A stretch of DNA of 64,000 nucleotides, taken from positions 1 through 64,000 of the forward strand of contig NZ_BPWE01000001.1 in assembly GCF_020884755.1 (NCBI RefSeq), written 5' to 3'. Under the pieces are notes generated by a model. The model did no database searches. It was not told the DNA's origin and saw nothing but the letters and a program-made list of their open reading frames with translations. The position numbers were made by a program, and so were the translations under genes. This stretch comes from Bifidobacterium mizhiense (GTDB lineage Bacteria; Actinomycetota; Actinomycetes; Actinomycetales; Bifidobacteriaceae). Positions 1-10,848 of this stretch are shown one piece after another. Numbering within the stretch: the stretch's first letter is position 1; every line of letters starts with the position of its first letter.

Positions 1-264
1 GATCTGGTTCTCATTCCCCAATCGAACAGGAACGGGCACCCCTGCAAGACCCCTATTAACAACCCGACCTATTAACAACCACCCAACACGCTTACAGCCA
101 CAAGGCCAAACCCCCAACATAAACAACGCGTTTAGTTCCTATAGCCCTGATCGGTACGGCTCTTTCTGACCTATTATTCGAGCTCTCCATCGAAAATGTC
201 TCATGCTCGGTTTTCAGTCGCGCCGCCTATGCTGTAACCAGGACCAGAAGGAGGAACGGAAGGC
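1..264. other. Upstream non-coding region
   Basis: No convincing gene is seen here. The 13-nt sequence CCTATTAACAACC occurs twice, at 52-64 and 68-80, a 16-bp period that could be a binding site. A strong ribosome binding site (AAGGAGGAA, about 248-256) precedes the GTG start at 265. No clear promoter can be assigned. Confidence 0.5.
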
Positions 265-1131
265 GTGCTCAAGGTGAGAATCGACTCCATCGAGGATGAC
301 AGAATCGAGGCCTACACCAGGCTGACCGAACCTCAGCTGCGCAACCGCCTGGAACCCGCTAAGGGCCTGTTTATCGCCGAATCCCCCAAGGTCATCGCCC
401 GCGCCCTGGATGCCGGGGTTGAGCCTATCTCCTTCCTGGTGGAAGAGCCCTGGCTGGAGGGGATGCATTCCATGTTCGACCAGGTGGACGCAACCTTCGG
501 ACCCGACATTCCCGTCTACGTCGCCAGCCCAGCACAGCTCAAAGCCATCACCGGCTACCGGCTGCATCGGGGCGCACTAGCCGCCATGAGACGCTGGCCT
601 CTGCCCACTGTGGAGCAGGTTTGCCGCTCGGCAAGGCGGGTGGCCGTCATGGAGAACATTGTTGATCACACCAACATCGGCGCACTGATGCGTTCTGCGG
701 CAGCCCTACAGGTGGATGCGGTACTGGTAACCCCTTCCTGCTCTGACCCTCTCTACCGCAGGGCTGCAAGGGTCTCCATGGGCACTGTCTTTCAGGTTCC
801 CTGGACCAGGATTGGTGGCGACGACGTCCACGCCTGGCCCGACCAGGGCATGCGCCAACTACACGATTTGGGCTTCACCACGGCAGCCATGGCCCTGAAC
901 CGGGATGCCATCAGCCTGGATGAACTGGCGGAACGGCTGGGGCCTGGGTCCGACCAGATTGATCGCCTGGCTTTAATATTCGGTACCGAAGGCGATGGGC
1001 TAAGCCACAGGACCATTGCCCGAGCGGACCTGACCGTGCGCATCCCCATGAGCCACGAGGTGGACAGCCTGAATGTGGCCGCCTCAAGCGCCGTAGCCTT
1101 CTACGCAACCAGACCCCAGCATGGTAGCTGA
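265..1131 (+). CDS. SpoU/TrmH family RNA 2'-O-ribose methyltransferase
   Basis: A 288-residue SPOUT-class methyltransferase predicted to methylate a ribose 2'-OH in rRNA or tRNA using S-adenosylmethionine. The three SpoU motifs are visible in the C-terminal half: ENIVDHTNIGALMRSAAAL near residue 130, IFGTEGDGLS near 238, and IPMSHEVDSLNVAASSAVA near 260, which forms the trefoil-knot cofactor site. The N-terminal third resembles the RNA-binding substrate domain. The GTG start is chosen because AAGGAGGAA lies 8-9 nt upstream. The gene stands alone, convergent with the permease gene that follows. The exact target nucleotide cannot be read from the sequence. Confidence 0.9.
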   Translation: MLKVRIDSIEDDRIEAYTRLTEPQLRNRLEPAKGLFIAESPKVIARALDAGVEPISFLVEEPWLEGMHSMFDQVDATFGPDIPVYVASPAQLKAITGYRLHRGALAAMRRWPLPTVEQVCRSARRVAVMENIVDHTNIGALMRSAAALQVDAVLVTPSCSDPLYRRAARVSMGTVFQVPWTRIGGDDVHAWPDQGMRQLHDLGFTTAAMALNRDAISLDELAERLGPGSDQIDRLALIFGTEGDGLSHRTIARADLTVRIPMSHEVDSLNVAASSAVAFYATRPQHGS

Positions 1132-1314
1132 GCCTTGCCGGCTGACTGCACCAACCAGCCAACTGAGCCCTCTGCTGCGTAGCTAATTCCTGCTGACCTG
1201 AGTCTATTCACTTCATGGCTCAATATCGGGTAACCATTAACATCAGGCAATACTTGGCAACAGACCAAAGTTCGCGTGTCAAGTAACCAAGGAAGGTTGG
1301 CAACTCAGGCGCAA

Positions 1315-2667
1315 TCAGCTCTGATGGGAGACGGCCTGCGAATCCTCATGAATGTAGTCGTCAGGGTCGATGGTTCCCCGCCAGCGGCCGATGGCCTTGA
1401 GACCGTGGTACATGACCAGCGTAGCCACAGAGCCGATGGCGATGCCGTTGAAACTGACCCCGGCAACCGCAAAGGTGAAGTCGGCTATGCCCACGATCAT
1501 GACGACGGCACCCACGGTCATGTTGACGGACTTGCCGAAGTCCACCTTGTTCTCCACCCAGATACGGATGCCCAGCATGCCGATCATGCCGTAGAGCATG
1601 GTGGTGACCCCGCCCAGAACGCCGGTGGGGATGGTGTTGATGATGGCTCCGAACTTGGGGCAGAGGGAGAGCAGGAAAGCGAAAATGGCGGCGCACCAGT
1701 AGGCGGCCGTGGAGTAGACCTTGGTGGCGGCCATGACGCCGATGTTCTCTGCATAGGTGGTGGTTCCCGAGCCTCCGCCCAGTCCGGCCAGCGTGGTGCC
1801 CAGTCCGTCGGCCATCAGGGCGGTGCCGATCTGATCGTCATAATCGCGGCCGGTCATCAGGGCCACCGACTTGACGTGACCGATGTTCTCGGCCACCAGG
1901 ACCAGCACCACGGGGATGAACATGGCCAGGACGGATGGGTCCGCCTGAGGTGTGTGGAAGTGAGGCAGACCGAACCAGGCGGCCTTTTCCACAGCCGCGA
2001 AGTCGACCTGCCCCTGGGTGACCGCGAAGATGTAGCCGACGATGACACCTAGAAGGATGTTGAGACGGCCGATCAGACCCTTGAAGAGGACTGCTATCAG
2101 CATGACGGCCACCAGGGTGACCAGGGCGGTCAGCGGGGCCGACTTGAAGTTCTTCCATGCCGAGGGAGCCAGGTTGAAGCCGATGATGGCCACAATGGCA
2201 CCGTTGACCACCGGCGGCATGATCATATCGATCCATCGCGAGCCGGCAAAGTGGACGATCAGGCCGATCAGGAAGAGCAGGGCGCCGGTGACCATGATTC
2301 CGAAGGAGGCCACAGCCAGACCCTTGTGGGCGGTGGTCACCGCCAGAACCGGGGCGATGAAGCCGAAGGAGCTGCCCAGGTAAGAGGGCAGACGGTTACG
2401 GTTGATCAGCAGAAATAGGGCCGTGGACATGGCCGTGAAGAAGAGGGTTGTAGAGGGGTCGAAGCCGGTCAGAATGGGAACCAGGAATGTGGAGCCGAAC
2501 ATGGCGATGACATGCTGGGCACCGATTCCCGCCGTACGTGGCCATGTGAGTCGCTCATCGGGTTCCACCACTTCGCCCGGAGCCAATGTTTTCCCGTCCC
2601 CATGCAGTTTCCAGCCCATGGACAATGCCATTTCACTGTGCTTTCTCTCATGCGCCGTGCCGGTCAC
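1315..2667 (-). CDS. uraA: NCS2 family uracil/xanthine permease
   Basis: A 450-residue integral membrane protein of the NCS2 nucleobase:cation symporter family, probably importing uracil (UraA-like) or xanthine with protons. About 12-14 hydrophobic segments run from residue 45 to 430. The family signatures are present: VAENIGHVKSV around residue 260 and GLGGGSGTTTYAENIGV around 290, which hold the substrate-binding Glu and Gln/Gly loop. The longest frame begins with a GTG that lacks a good ribosome binding site. The ATG at 2631, preceded by AGAGAAAG, is an alternative start. The gene lies 65 bp downstream of sufT on the same strand, but a TATACT-like -10 just upstream suggests its own promoter. 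Confidence 0.88.
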   Translation of the reverse strand: MTGTAHERKHSEMALSMGWKLHGDGKTLAPGEVVEPDERLTWPRTAGIGAQHVIAMFGSTFLVPILTGFDPSTTLFFTAMSTALFLLINRNRLPSYLGSSFGFIAPVLAVTTAHKGLAVASFGIMVTGALLFLIGLIVHFAGSRWIDMIMPPVVNGAIVAIIGFNLAPSAWKNFKSAPLTALVTLVAVMLIAVLFKGLIGRLNILLGVIVGYIFAVTQGQVDFAAVEKAAWFGLPHFHTPQADPSVLAMFIPVVLVLVAENIGHVKSVALMTGRDYDDQIGTALMADGLGTTLAGLGGGSGTTTYAENIGVMAATKVYSTAAYWCAAIFAFLLSLCPKFGAIINTIPTGVLGGVTTMLYGMIGMLGIRIWVENKVDFGKSVNMTVGAVVMIVGIADFTFAVAGVSFNGIAIGSVATLVMYHGLKAIGRWRGTIDPDDYIHEDSQAVSHQS

Positions 2668-2732
2668 GGCGGACCGGAAACATCAGTATATTCACATGGG
2701 AGGACCCGGGATAGTCTACCGGGAGGATGGTC

Positions 2733-3455
2733 TCACTGATAGGTCGGCATGTTATCGAAGTTGAAGCCGATGGCGGCCAGCTGCTCGCGCCCTTCAGGAG
2801 TGATCATGTCCAGAGTCCAGCGCGGCGACCAGGTCCAATCGATGCGGAACTCCTCGACCAGACCCGCCAGGACGCTGGCGCACTGGTCCTCAATCAGATC
2901 AGTCAGCGGGCAGGCCGGCGTGGTCAGGGTCATGGTGATGATGGCTCGTCCCAATTCGTCGATTTCTATACCATAGACCAGCCCTAGGTCGACCACATCG
3001 ATGCCCAGCTCGGGATCGATGACCTGGTGCAGGGCCTCCCTGACATCCTCAGCGGTGGCCCGGCCTATGTCGTCGACGGCCTTCAGAGGGATGGCTTCCT
3101 CAGCGGCAGCCTCGGCATCAGCTGCATTTTGATCCGCAGCCTTCTCGCCATTGGCGGCTGAGGCACTAGTCGAGGATTCATCATTCGAGCCCTGAGCCGT
3201 CGCTGAACTTTCAGCGGAAGCGTCAGGGGCACCGTGGTCGGCAGGCTGATCGTCGGACTTAGCCGAATCGGACTTCCTGCCTGCCTGGCCATCAACCTGA
3301 CGCATGGAACCACCCTCGGCCGATTTCAAAACCGTTTCCGCGCCCAGGGGATTGCTGGCCAAGGCCTGTGCCGTACCTGGATCGCTGATGGCTCTGCCCA
3401 CCGAGGCCAGGATGGAGTCCTGGGGTTCGGGCACCAGATTCGTATTGCCGCTCAT
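2733..3455 (-). CDS. sufT: SufT-like iron-sulfur cluster maturation protein with long disordered N-terminus
   Basis: A 240-residue protein whose last ~110 residues form a DUF59/MIP18 domain (from about residue 130: VREALHQVIDPELGIDVVDLG, then the conserved TTPACPLTD with its cysteine). This domain helps mature or transfer Fe-S clusters. Typical SufT proteins are about 100 residues. Here an N-terminal segment ends in an Ala/Ser/Asp/Glu-rich, probably disordered stretch (about 50-125). The start codon overlaps the stop of sufU (ATGA), so translation is coupled, and the gene ends the suf operon. Domain assignment is firm. The role of the extension is unknown. Confidence 0.88.
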   Translation of the reverse strand: MSGNTNLVPEPQDSILASVGRAISDPGTAQALASNPLGAETVLKSAEGGSMRQVDGQAGRKSDSAKSDDQPADHGAPDASAESSATAQGSNDESSTSASAANGEKAADQNAADAEAAAEEAIPLKAVDDIGRATAEDVREALHQVIDPELGIDVVDLGLVYGIEIDELGRAIITMTLTTPACPLTDLIEDQCASVLAGLVEEFRIDWTWSPRWTLDMITPEGREQLAAIGFNFDNMPTYQ

Positions 3456-4039
3456 ACCTGCTCCTCCTTCTCACCTTTGTCGCCCTCTTGCCCAGCCGAC
3501 AGAGCCTGGGCCACCGAAGCCTTCATGCCCTCCCAGCCCAACAGTGCGCACTTGATTCGCATGGGGTACTTGGACACGCCCTGGAAGACCATGGCATCAC
3601 CGAGAGCATCCTGCGCCTGCTCGTCCTCGATGCCAGCTCCGCGCGATTCCATAAGCTTGCGGAAGTCGGCAGCCAGATCCATGGCATGGTCAACGGTCTG
3701 CCCCTGGACCAGATCCACCATGATGGATAGGCTGGCTTGGCTGATGGAGCAGCCTGAACCCTGCCAGACGATTCGCTGGATGAGATCGGGGCCGCCCTGC
3801 TCGCCAGGCGCCACTTCCACATGGATGGTGGCCTGATCTCCGCAGGTCGGATTGAACTGATGGGACTCGGCTGCCAGGCAGGCCTCGTGCTCCACCCTGA
3901 TGGTCACGCCGTCGCCATCCGGGTCCTCCGCCGCATCAGCCTGATCTCCTACACGTCCGTGAGGTTTCCGGGCGGCGTCCAGGATCACCTCCTGGTACAT
4001 CTGCTCCAGTTCCTCGTCATCCATCCCGAAATCCGCCAT
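3452..4039 (-). CDS. sufU: SufU, zinc-dependent sulfur acceptor for SufS
   Basis: A 195-residue IscU-like protein that accepts persulfide sulfur from SufS. The three conserved cysteines lie at 66 (NPTCGD, with Asp68), 97 (GSGCSIS) and 164 (RIKCALLGWE), the zinc-binding and acceptor set of SufU. An insertion of about 25 acidic residues (roughly 30-55) precedes the first cysteine compared with Bacillus SufU, and the C-terminus has a short charged tail. It lies between sufS (60 bp upstream) and sufT (4-bp overlap). Confidence 0.93.
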   Translation of the reverse strand: MADFGMDDEELEQMYQEVILDAARKPHGRVGDQADAAEDPDGDGVTIRVEHEACLAAESHQFNPTCGDQATIHVEVAPGEQGGPDLIQRIVWQGSGCSISQASLSIMVDLVQGQTVDHAMDLAADFRKLMESRGAGIEDEQAQDALGDAMVFQGVSKYPMRIKCALLGWEGMKASVAQALSAGQEGDKGEKEEQV

Positions 4040-4099
4040 GTCCTTAAACCTACCAGTATGTCTTTGCTAAATCCGTCTATGCGCTGCCGGTGAATGCCC

Positions 4100-5374
4100 T
4101 CAGGCCACTTGGAAGAACCTGCGGACTCCAGAGACGGCATCCAGCAGGGCATCCGTGTCGGCCACGGTGTTGTAAACGCCGGTCGAGGCCCGGTTGGATG
4201 CCATCAAGCCAAAGTGACGATGCACCGGTTGGGCGCAGTGGTGCCCTACGCGGATGGCAATGCCGCGCGAATCCACATACTGGCCAACGTCATGAGGATG
4301 GACACCTTGGACATCGAAGGCGACCGTACCGATTCGGCCCTCTGGAGTAGTCGGCCCTAGGATGCGTACTCCGTCCAACTCCCCCAGCCTCAACAGACCG
4401 ATGGTGATGGCCTTCTCGTGTTCGGCCACATTCTCCATGCCCAAATTCATCAGCCAATCGGCAGCCGCACCAGCCCCGATCATCTGTGCCACCGGCTGTG
4501 TGCCGGCCTCAAACCTGGCAGGAGGATCCATGTAGCTGGCTGGACGGTCCAGATAGGCCAGCTCCACCATGGATCCGCCGAACGAAGCAGGAGGCAGGGC
4601 CTCCAGCAGCTCTCGGCGGCCATAGAGGAAGCCCACGCCCGTGGGGCCATACATCTTGTGGGCACTCCAGGCGGCGAAGTCCACGTCCATGGCGTGCAGG
4701 TCCACAGGCAGATGAGGCACCGACTGGCAAACATCCAACACCACCAGGGCGCCCACCTGGTGGGCACGGCGAACTATGGGCTTGATGTCTGTGATGGCAC
4801 CGGTCACGTTGCTGACGTGGGTGACGGCGACCACCTTGGTCCGCTCGGTGATGACCTGGTCGGCAGTATCGGCCAGAACACGACCCTCCTGATCCAGATC
4901 GAAGTACTTGAGCACTGCTCCGGTCCGGTAGCAGAGCTCCTGGAAGGGCAGGAGGACCGAGTGGTGCTCGGCCTTGCTGACCACGACCTCATCCCCAGGC
5001 TTCAGGGCGAATCGCTGTGCCGCCTTGCCTCCGCGACCCAGGCTGGCATTGCCGAAGGCGGTGGCGAGCAGGTTCAGAGCAGCCGTGGCCCCGGCGGTGA
5101 CCACGATTTCCTCGCCACCCTCCTGGCCCTCTGCGCCGACAAGGGCGGCCACGCGTGAACGTGCATGCTCGAAAGCCATGGTGCTGCGGGCGGCCAACTC
5201 GTGGGCGCCCCGGTGCACCCCGGCGTTGTCCTTAAGATAGAAGTCCCGAACGGCATCGATGACCGCCAGGGGCTTCTGGGCAGTGGCGGCCGAATCCAGA
5301 TAGACCAGGGGGTGGCCATGCACCTGCTGGTCCAGAATCGGAAACTGCTGCCGAATGCTGTCATCAATGACCAT
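4100..5374 (-). CDS. sufS: SufS group II cysteine desulfurase
   Basis: A 424-residue PLP-dependent enzyme that removes sulfur from L-cysteine for Fe-S cluster assembly. The PLP lysine is Lys240 in SAHKMYGPTG and the persulfide-forming cysteine is Cys380 in RVGHHCAQP. HHSV near residue 138 is the cofactor-stacking histidine region. The length matches the SufS family. It is the fourth gene of the operon, 21 bp after sufC, and would pass sulfur to the adjacent SufU. Confidence 0.96.
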   Translation of the reverse strand: MVIDDSIRQQFPILDQQVHGHPLVYLDSAATAQKPLAVIDAVRDFYLKDNAGVHRGAHELAARSTMAFEHARSRVAALVGAEGQEGGEEIVVTAGATAALNLLATAFGNASLGRGGKAAQRFALKPGDEVVVSKAEHHSVLLPFQELCYRTGAVLKYFDLDQEGRVLADTADQVITERTKVVAVTHVSNVTGAITDIKPIVRRAHQVGALVVLDVCQSVPHLPVDLHAMDVDFAAWSAHKMYGPTGVGFLYGRRELLEALPPASFGGSMVELAYLDRPASYMDPPARFEAGTQPVAQMIGAGAAADWLMNLGMENVAEHEKAITIGLLRLGELDGVRILGPTTPEGRIGTVAFDVQGVHPHDVGQYVDSRGIAIRVGHHCAQPVHRHFGLMASNRASTGVYNTVADTDALLDAVSGVRRFFQVA

Positions 5375-5395
5375 TGCGGACCCCTTCTCTTATCC

Positions 5396-6175
5396 TCAGG
5401 CCAGAGCCGATTCGGAGTCAGCACCCTCGGGCAGGTACTGGTCGTACCCGGTCTCCTCCAGGGTGTCGGCCAGCTCGGGGCCGCCGGTCTTCACAAAGCG
5501 GCCATCGGCGAAGACGTGGACGATGTCGGGCTTGATGTACTTGAGGATCCTGGTGTAGTGGGTGACCATGAGCACACCCATACCGGTGTTCTCCTTGGCC
5601 CTGTTGACACCCTCGGAGACGATGCGCAGGGCGTCCACGTCCAGACCGGAGTCGGTTTCGTCCAGGATGGCGAACTTGGGCTTGAGCAGTTCCAGCTGCA
5701 GGACCTCGGCACGCTTCTTCTCGCCTCCGGAGAAGCCCTCGTTGACCGAACGCCGAGCGAACTTGGGATCCATGCGCAGCCGCTTCATGGCATCGTTCAG
5801 GTCCTTGGTCCACTGGCGGATGGCCGGGGCCTTGCCGTCAACCTCGGTCTTGGCTGTACGCAGGAAGTTGGTCATGGACACGCCGGGCACCTCGACCGGG
5901 TACTGCATGGCCAGGAAGAGCCCTGCCTTAGCCCGCTCGTCAGGGGTCATCTTGAGCAGATCCTGCCCATCCAGCAGGGCCTGGCCCGAATCCACCTCGT
6001 ACTTGGGATGGCCGGCCAGGGTGTATGCCAGGGTGGACTTGCCCGACCCGTTGGGCCCCATGATGGCGTGGGTCTCGCCGGAGTGGACGGTCAGCGTGGC
6101 CCCCTTGAGGATCTGCTTGCGACCCTCCTTGGTCTCCACTGAGACGTGCAGATCCTTGATTTCCAATGTGGACAT
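5396..6175 (-). CDS. sufC: SufC ABC-type ATPase
   Basis: A 259-residue soluble ABC ATPase of the SufBC2D scaffold. Walker A is MGPNGSGKST near residue 40, the signature is FSGGEKKRAEVLQ near 150, and Walker B (LDETDSGLDVDAL) follows near 173. ATP hydrolysis reshapes the SufB-SufD interface during cluster assembly. It starts 1 bp after the sufD stop, so the genes are co-translated. It lacks a membrane domain, as expected for SufC. Confidence 0.97.
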   Translation of the reverse strand: MSTLEIKDLHVSVETKEGRKQILKGATLTVHSGETHAIMGPNGSGKSTLAYTLAGHPKYEVDSGQALLDGQDLLKMTPDERAKAGLFLAMQYPVEVPGVSMTNFLRTAKTEVDGKAPAIRQWTKDLNDAMKRLRMDPKFARRSVNEGFSGGEKKRAEVLQLELLKPKFAILDETDSGLDVDALRIVSEGVNRAKENTGMGVLMVTHYTRILKYIKPDIVHVFADGRFVKTGGPELADTLEETGYDQYLPEGADSESALA

Positions 6176-6176
6176 G

Positions 6177-7403
6177 TCAGTTCTCCTCCAAAACGTGCTG
6201 CATCTCTTGATCCTCGCCGGCCGCCAGCCTGCGGTCGATGACCCCCATCAGGTGCCCGGAGACGCTGGGGACGTCAATCTCCTCCACCAGTTCGCCGAAG
6301 AAGCCTCGAACCACCAGCTTGCGGGCCTCCTGTTCGGGAATGCCGCGAGACTGCAGGTAGAAGAGCTCCTCGTCGTCGAAGCGGCCGACCGAGCTTGCAT
6401 GCCCGGCACCGATGATGTCGCCGTTCTCGATCTCCAGGTTGGGCTCCGAGTCGGCTATGGCCCCAGGGGTCAGCACCAGGTTCCGGTTGAGCTCGTAGGA
6501 GTCGGTTCCAGGCGCGGTGGGCTGAATGAGCGCGTTGCCCACCCAGGTGGTGTGCGCGCCAATGCCGTCCAAGGCCCCCTTGTAGACCACACGGGACTTG
6601 CAGTTGGGATGGTTGTGCACCACCATGGTCCGGTGCTCCATGTGCTGGCCGGGATCGACGAAGTAGATGCCCAGCATGTTCAGGTTGCCCTGCTCGCCGC
6701 CGAAGTCCTGGTCCATGCGCAGCCGTACGACATCGCCGCCCAGACTGACCACCGAGTGACGCAGAGAAGCCTCGGCTCCTAGGTGAATGCGGTGGTTGCC
6801 TACATGCTTGCTGCCCTTGTCCCACTCCTGGATGAAGGTGGTCGACATCTGCGAATTGTCACCGATATCGATTTCAACGCCCTCGGCCAGACGTGCCTGG
6901 CCCTGGTGTTCGACCACCAGATCGGCCTTGGTGCCCGCCTCGGCCTTGATGACCAGATGGAATGCATCCAGCTCAGGGCCACCGCCGTTGACGCGAACCA
7001 GCACAGGCTGATCCAGGGTGCCCTTGAGGTTGACCACAGTCGCCTGCTTGCCGCTGGCCCACTCCACAGCGGCCGCTCGGTCACTGGGCTTGAGGACCGT
7101 GCCGCAGGGGGCCTGATCCATGGGAATCCGGCTGAAGCTGACCTGATCTGCGGGCGGTTCGGATCCGTCGATCATGGTGACCGAGACCTTGGTCAGGCCG
7201 CTGGGCTGGAAGACGGTGAAGAACTCCTCCATCCGGTCGATGGGGGTGAACCGCCAGTCATCCTGCTTTCGGGTAGGCATGGGGAAGTCGTCAGGATTGA
7301 AGGAGCGGGGCTCCTTGTCGGCGCTGGACGGCATGGTAGCCGGGAAAGCATAGGGATCCTTGGGATCCGCATGCGGAATGGTTATTTCGCTGTTTTGTGA
7401 CAT
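6177..7403 (-). CDS. sufD: SufD, Fe-S assembly scaffold subunit
   Basis: A 408-residue beta-helix protein that pairs with SufB in the SufBC2D complex. The C-terminal region carries the SufB/SufD family signature (GAGHASSVGRFDDEELFYLQSRGI, here cited by its ends, about residues 338-362) and the following FFGELV segment. The N-terminal ~80 residues are less conserved, as is usual. Its ATG overlaps the sufB stop by one base (TGATG), giving tight translational coupling. Confidence 0.95.
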   Translation of the reverse strand: MSQNSEITIPHADPKDPYAFPATMPSSADKEPRSFNPDDFPMPTRKQDDWRFTPIDRMEEFFTVFQPSGLTKVSVTMIDGSEPPADQVSFSRIPMDQAPCGTVLKPSDRAAAVEWASGKQATVVNLKGTLDQPVLVRVNGGGPELDAFHLVIKAEAGTKADLVVEHQGQARLAEGVEIDIGDNSQMSTTFIQEWDKGSKHVGNHRIHLGAEASLRHSVVSLGGDVVRLRMDQDFGGEQGNLNMLGIYFVDPGQHMEHRTMVVHNHPNCKSRVVYKGALDGIGAHTTWVGNALIQPTAPGTDSYELNRNLVLTPGAIADSEPNLEIENGDIIGAGHASSVGRFDDEELFYLQSRGIPEQEARKLVVRGFFGELVEEIDVPSVSGHLMGVIDRRLAAGEDQEMQHVLEEN

Positions 7404-8902
7404 CAGCCTACCGAGCCCTCCATCTGCAATTCGACCAAGCGGTTGAGCTCCAACGCGTACTCCATGGGCAGCTGCCGGGAGATGGGCTCCACGAACCCGC
7501 GCACGATCATGCCCATGGCCTCCTTCTCCTCCAGGCCACGGCTCATCAGATAGAAGAGCTGGTCCTCGGAGACCTTGGAGACGGTGGCCTCGTGGGCCAT
7601 GGAGACGTCGTCCTCGCGAACGTCCACGTGCGGGTAGGTATCCGAACGGGAGTAGTCGTCCACCAGCAGGGCGTCGCAGACCACCGAGGAGGAGGACTTC
7701 TCAGCTCCCTTGATGATTTTGACCAGGCCCCGGTATGCAGCCCTTCCTCCGTTGCGGGAGATGGACTTGGAGACGATGGTGGAGGAGGTGTGGGGTGCCA
7801 GATGAATCATCTTGGCGCCCGTGTCCTGATACTGGCCCTTGCCGGCGAAGCCCAGGGAGAGGGTCTCGGCCTTGGCGTAGGGCTCGGCCAGAATGCAGGC
7901 CGGGTACTTCATGGTGGCCTTGGACCCGATATTGCCGTCCACCCATTCCATGGTGCCGCCCTCGCGCACATAGGCACGCTGGGTAACCAGGTTGTAGACG
8001 TTGTTGGACCAGTTCTGGACCGTGGTGTAGCGCACACGGGCGTGAGGCTCGACCACGATCTCCACATTGGCCGCATGCAGGGAGTCTGTGGAGTAGATGG
8101 GGGCTGTGCAGCCCTCCACGTAATGGACGTAGGAACCCTCGTCGGCGATGATCAGCGTGCGCTCAAATTGGCCCATGTTGGGCGTGTTGATGCGGAAGTA
8201 GGCCTGCAGGGGGATGTCCACATGGACCCCCTTGGGCACGTAGACGAAGGAACCGCCCGACCAGGCCGCCGTGTTCAGGGCGGCGAACTTGTTGTCGTCC
8301 GGCGGAATGACCGTGGCGAAGTACTTGCGGAAGAGGTCCGGGTACTCCTTGAGGGCCGTGTCCGTATCCAGGAAGATGACCCCCTGCTTGCGCAGATCCT
8401 CACGGATGGAGTTGTAAATGACCTCGGACTCGTACTGGGCAGCCACGCCGGAGACCAGCCGCTTCTTCTCGGCCTCGGGAATGCCCAGCCGGTCATAGGT
8501 GGTGCGGATGTCGTCGGGCAGGTCCTTCCAGTCCTTGGCCTGCTCCTTCAAGGGCTTGACGTAGTACTTGAAGTCGTCGGCATCGAACCCGCTTAAATCC
8601 ACGCCCCACTTGGGCATGGGCTTCTCCATGAAGGCCCGGTAGCCCTTGAGACGCATCTGCAGCATCCAGTCAGGCTCGCCCTTGTCGGCCGAGATGGCCC
8701 TGACCACGTCCTCGTCAATGCCCTTGTGGGCATTGCGCCCGGCATCGTCGGAGTCGTGCCAACCATAGGTATAGTCGCCGAACTCGGAGATGATCTGGTC
8801 GTCTTTTTTGATTTTTTCTTCATTGACGCGGGAGCGGTCGGCCACGTACTGGCTCATTTCCACATCCCGCGATGTGTCTGTCCGCTGCGAGGTGCTGTCC
8901 AC
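7403..8902 (-). CDS. sufB: SufB, Fe-S assembly scaffold subunit
   Basis: A 499-residue scaffold protein on which the new [4Fe-4S] cluster is built. Family landmarks are [15 protein letters not shown] near residue 228, the [11 protein letters not shown] segment near 265, and [20 protein letters not shown] near residue 435. It is the first gene of the operon. The GTG start has a strong ribosome binding site (AGGAGGT, 8 nt upstream). Many actinobacteria place a SufR repressor gene directly upstream. Here the upstream gap has no gene but holds a GC-rich near-palindrome at 8928-8946. Confidence 0.96.
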   Translation of the reverse strand: MDSTSQRTDTSRDVEMSQYVADRSRVNEEKIKKDDQIISEFGDYTYGWHDSDDAGRNAHKGIDEDVVRAISADKGEPDWMLQMRLKGYRAFMEKPMPKWGVDLSGFDADDFKYYVKPLKEQAKDWKDLPDDIRTTYDRLGIPEAEKKRLVSGVAAQYESEVIYNSIREDLRKQGVIFLDTDTALKEYPDLFRKYFATVIPPDDNKFAALNTAAWSGGSFVYVPKGVHVDIPLQAYFRINTPNMGQFERTLIIADEGSYVHYVEGCTAPIYSTDSLHAANVEIVVEPHARVRYTTVQNWSNNVYNLVTQRAYVREGGTMEWVDGNIGSKATMKYPACILAEPYAKAETLSLGFAGKGQYQDTGAKMIHLAPHTSSTIVSKSISRNGGRAAYRGLVKIIKGAEKSSSSVVCDALLVDDYSRSDTYPHVDVREDDVSMAHEATVSKVSEDQLFYLMSRGLEEKEAMGMIVRGFVEPISRQLPMEYALELNRLVELQMEGSVG

Positions 8903-8927
8903 GAGCTGAGACCTCCTAACACACGCA

Positions 8928-8946
8928 CGGCCGCCATATGCGGCCG
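8928..8946. promoter_or_regulatory. GC-rich inverted repeat upstream of sufB
   Basis: CGGCCGC and GCGGCCG arms flank a short AT core about 25 bp upstream of the sufB start. The position suits an operator or a leader hairpin. No regulator gene is adjacent, so the assignment is speculative. Confidence 0.3.
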
Positions 8947-9118
8947 ATCACACCATTACAGAATAACCAGGACGGCAGTAAACCGCCAGACCCGGGCTTA
9001 CGCTCTCTAAGGAATCCAGCCGGTACTCTTGACAAAGTCGTTGATACGGACAATCGCCCGCCTCCCTGCAGAAGGGAAACGAGCGATCATACCGAAATGC
9101 CTGAAAAGGATCAGCCGC

Positions 9119-10783
<1,665 letters not shown>

Positions 10784-10848
10784 GGAACTTCAGCCTATCA
10801 GGCAGGAGCGACCAGAAACCGGCCAACACACGAGGAGGACAGACCGAT

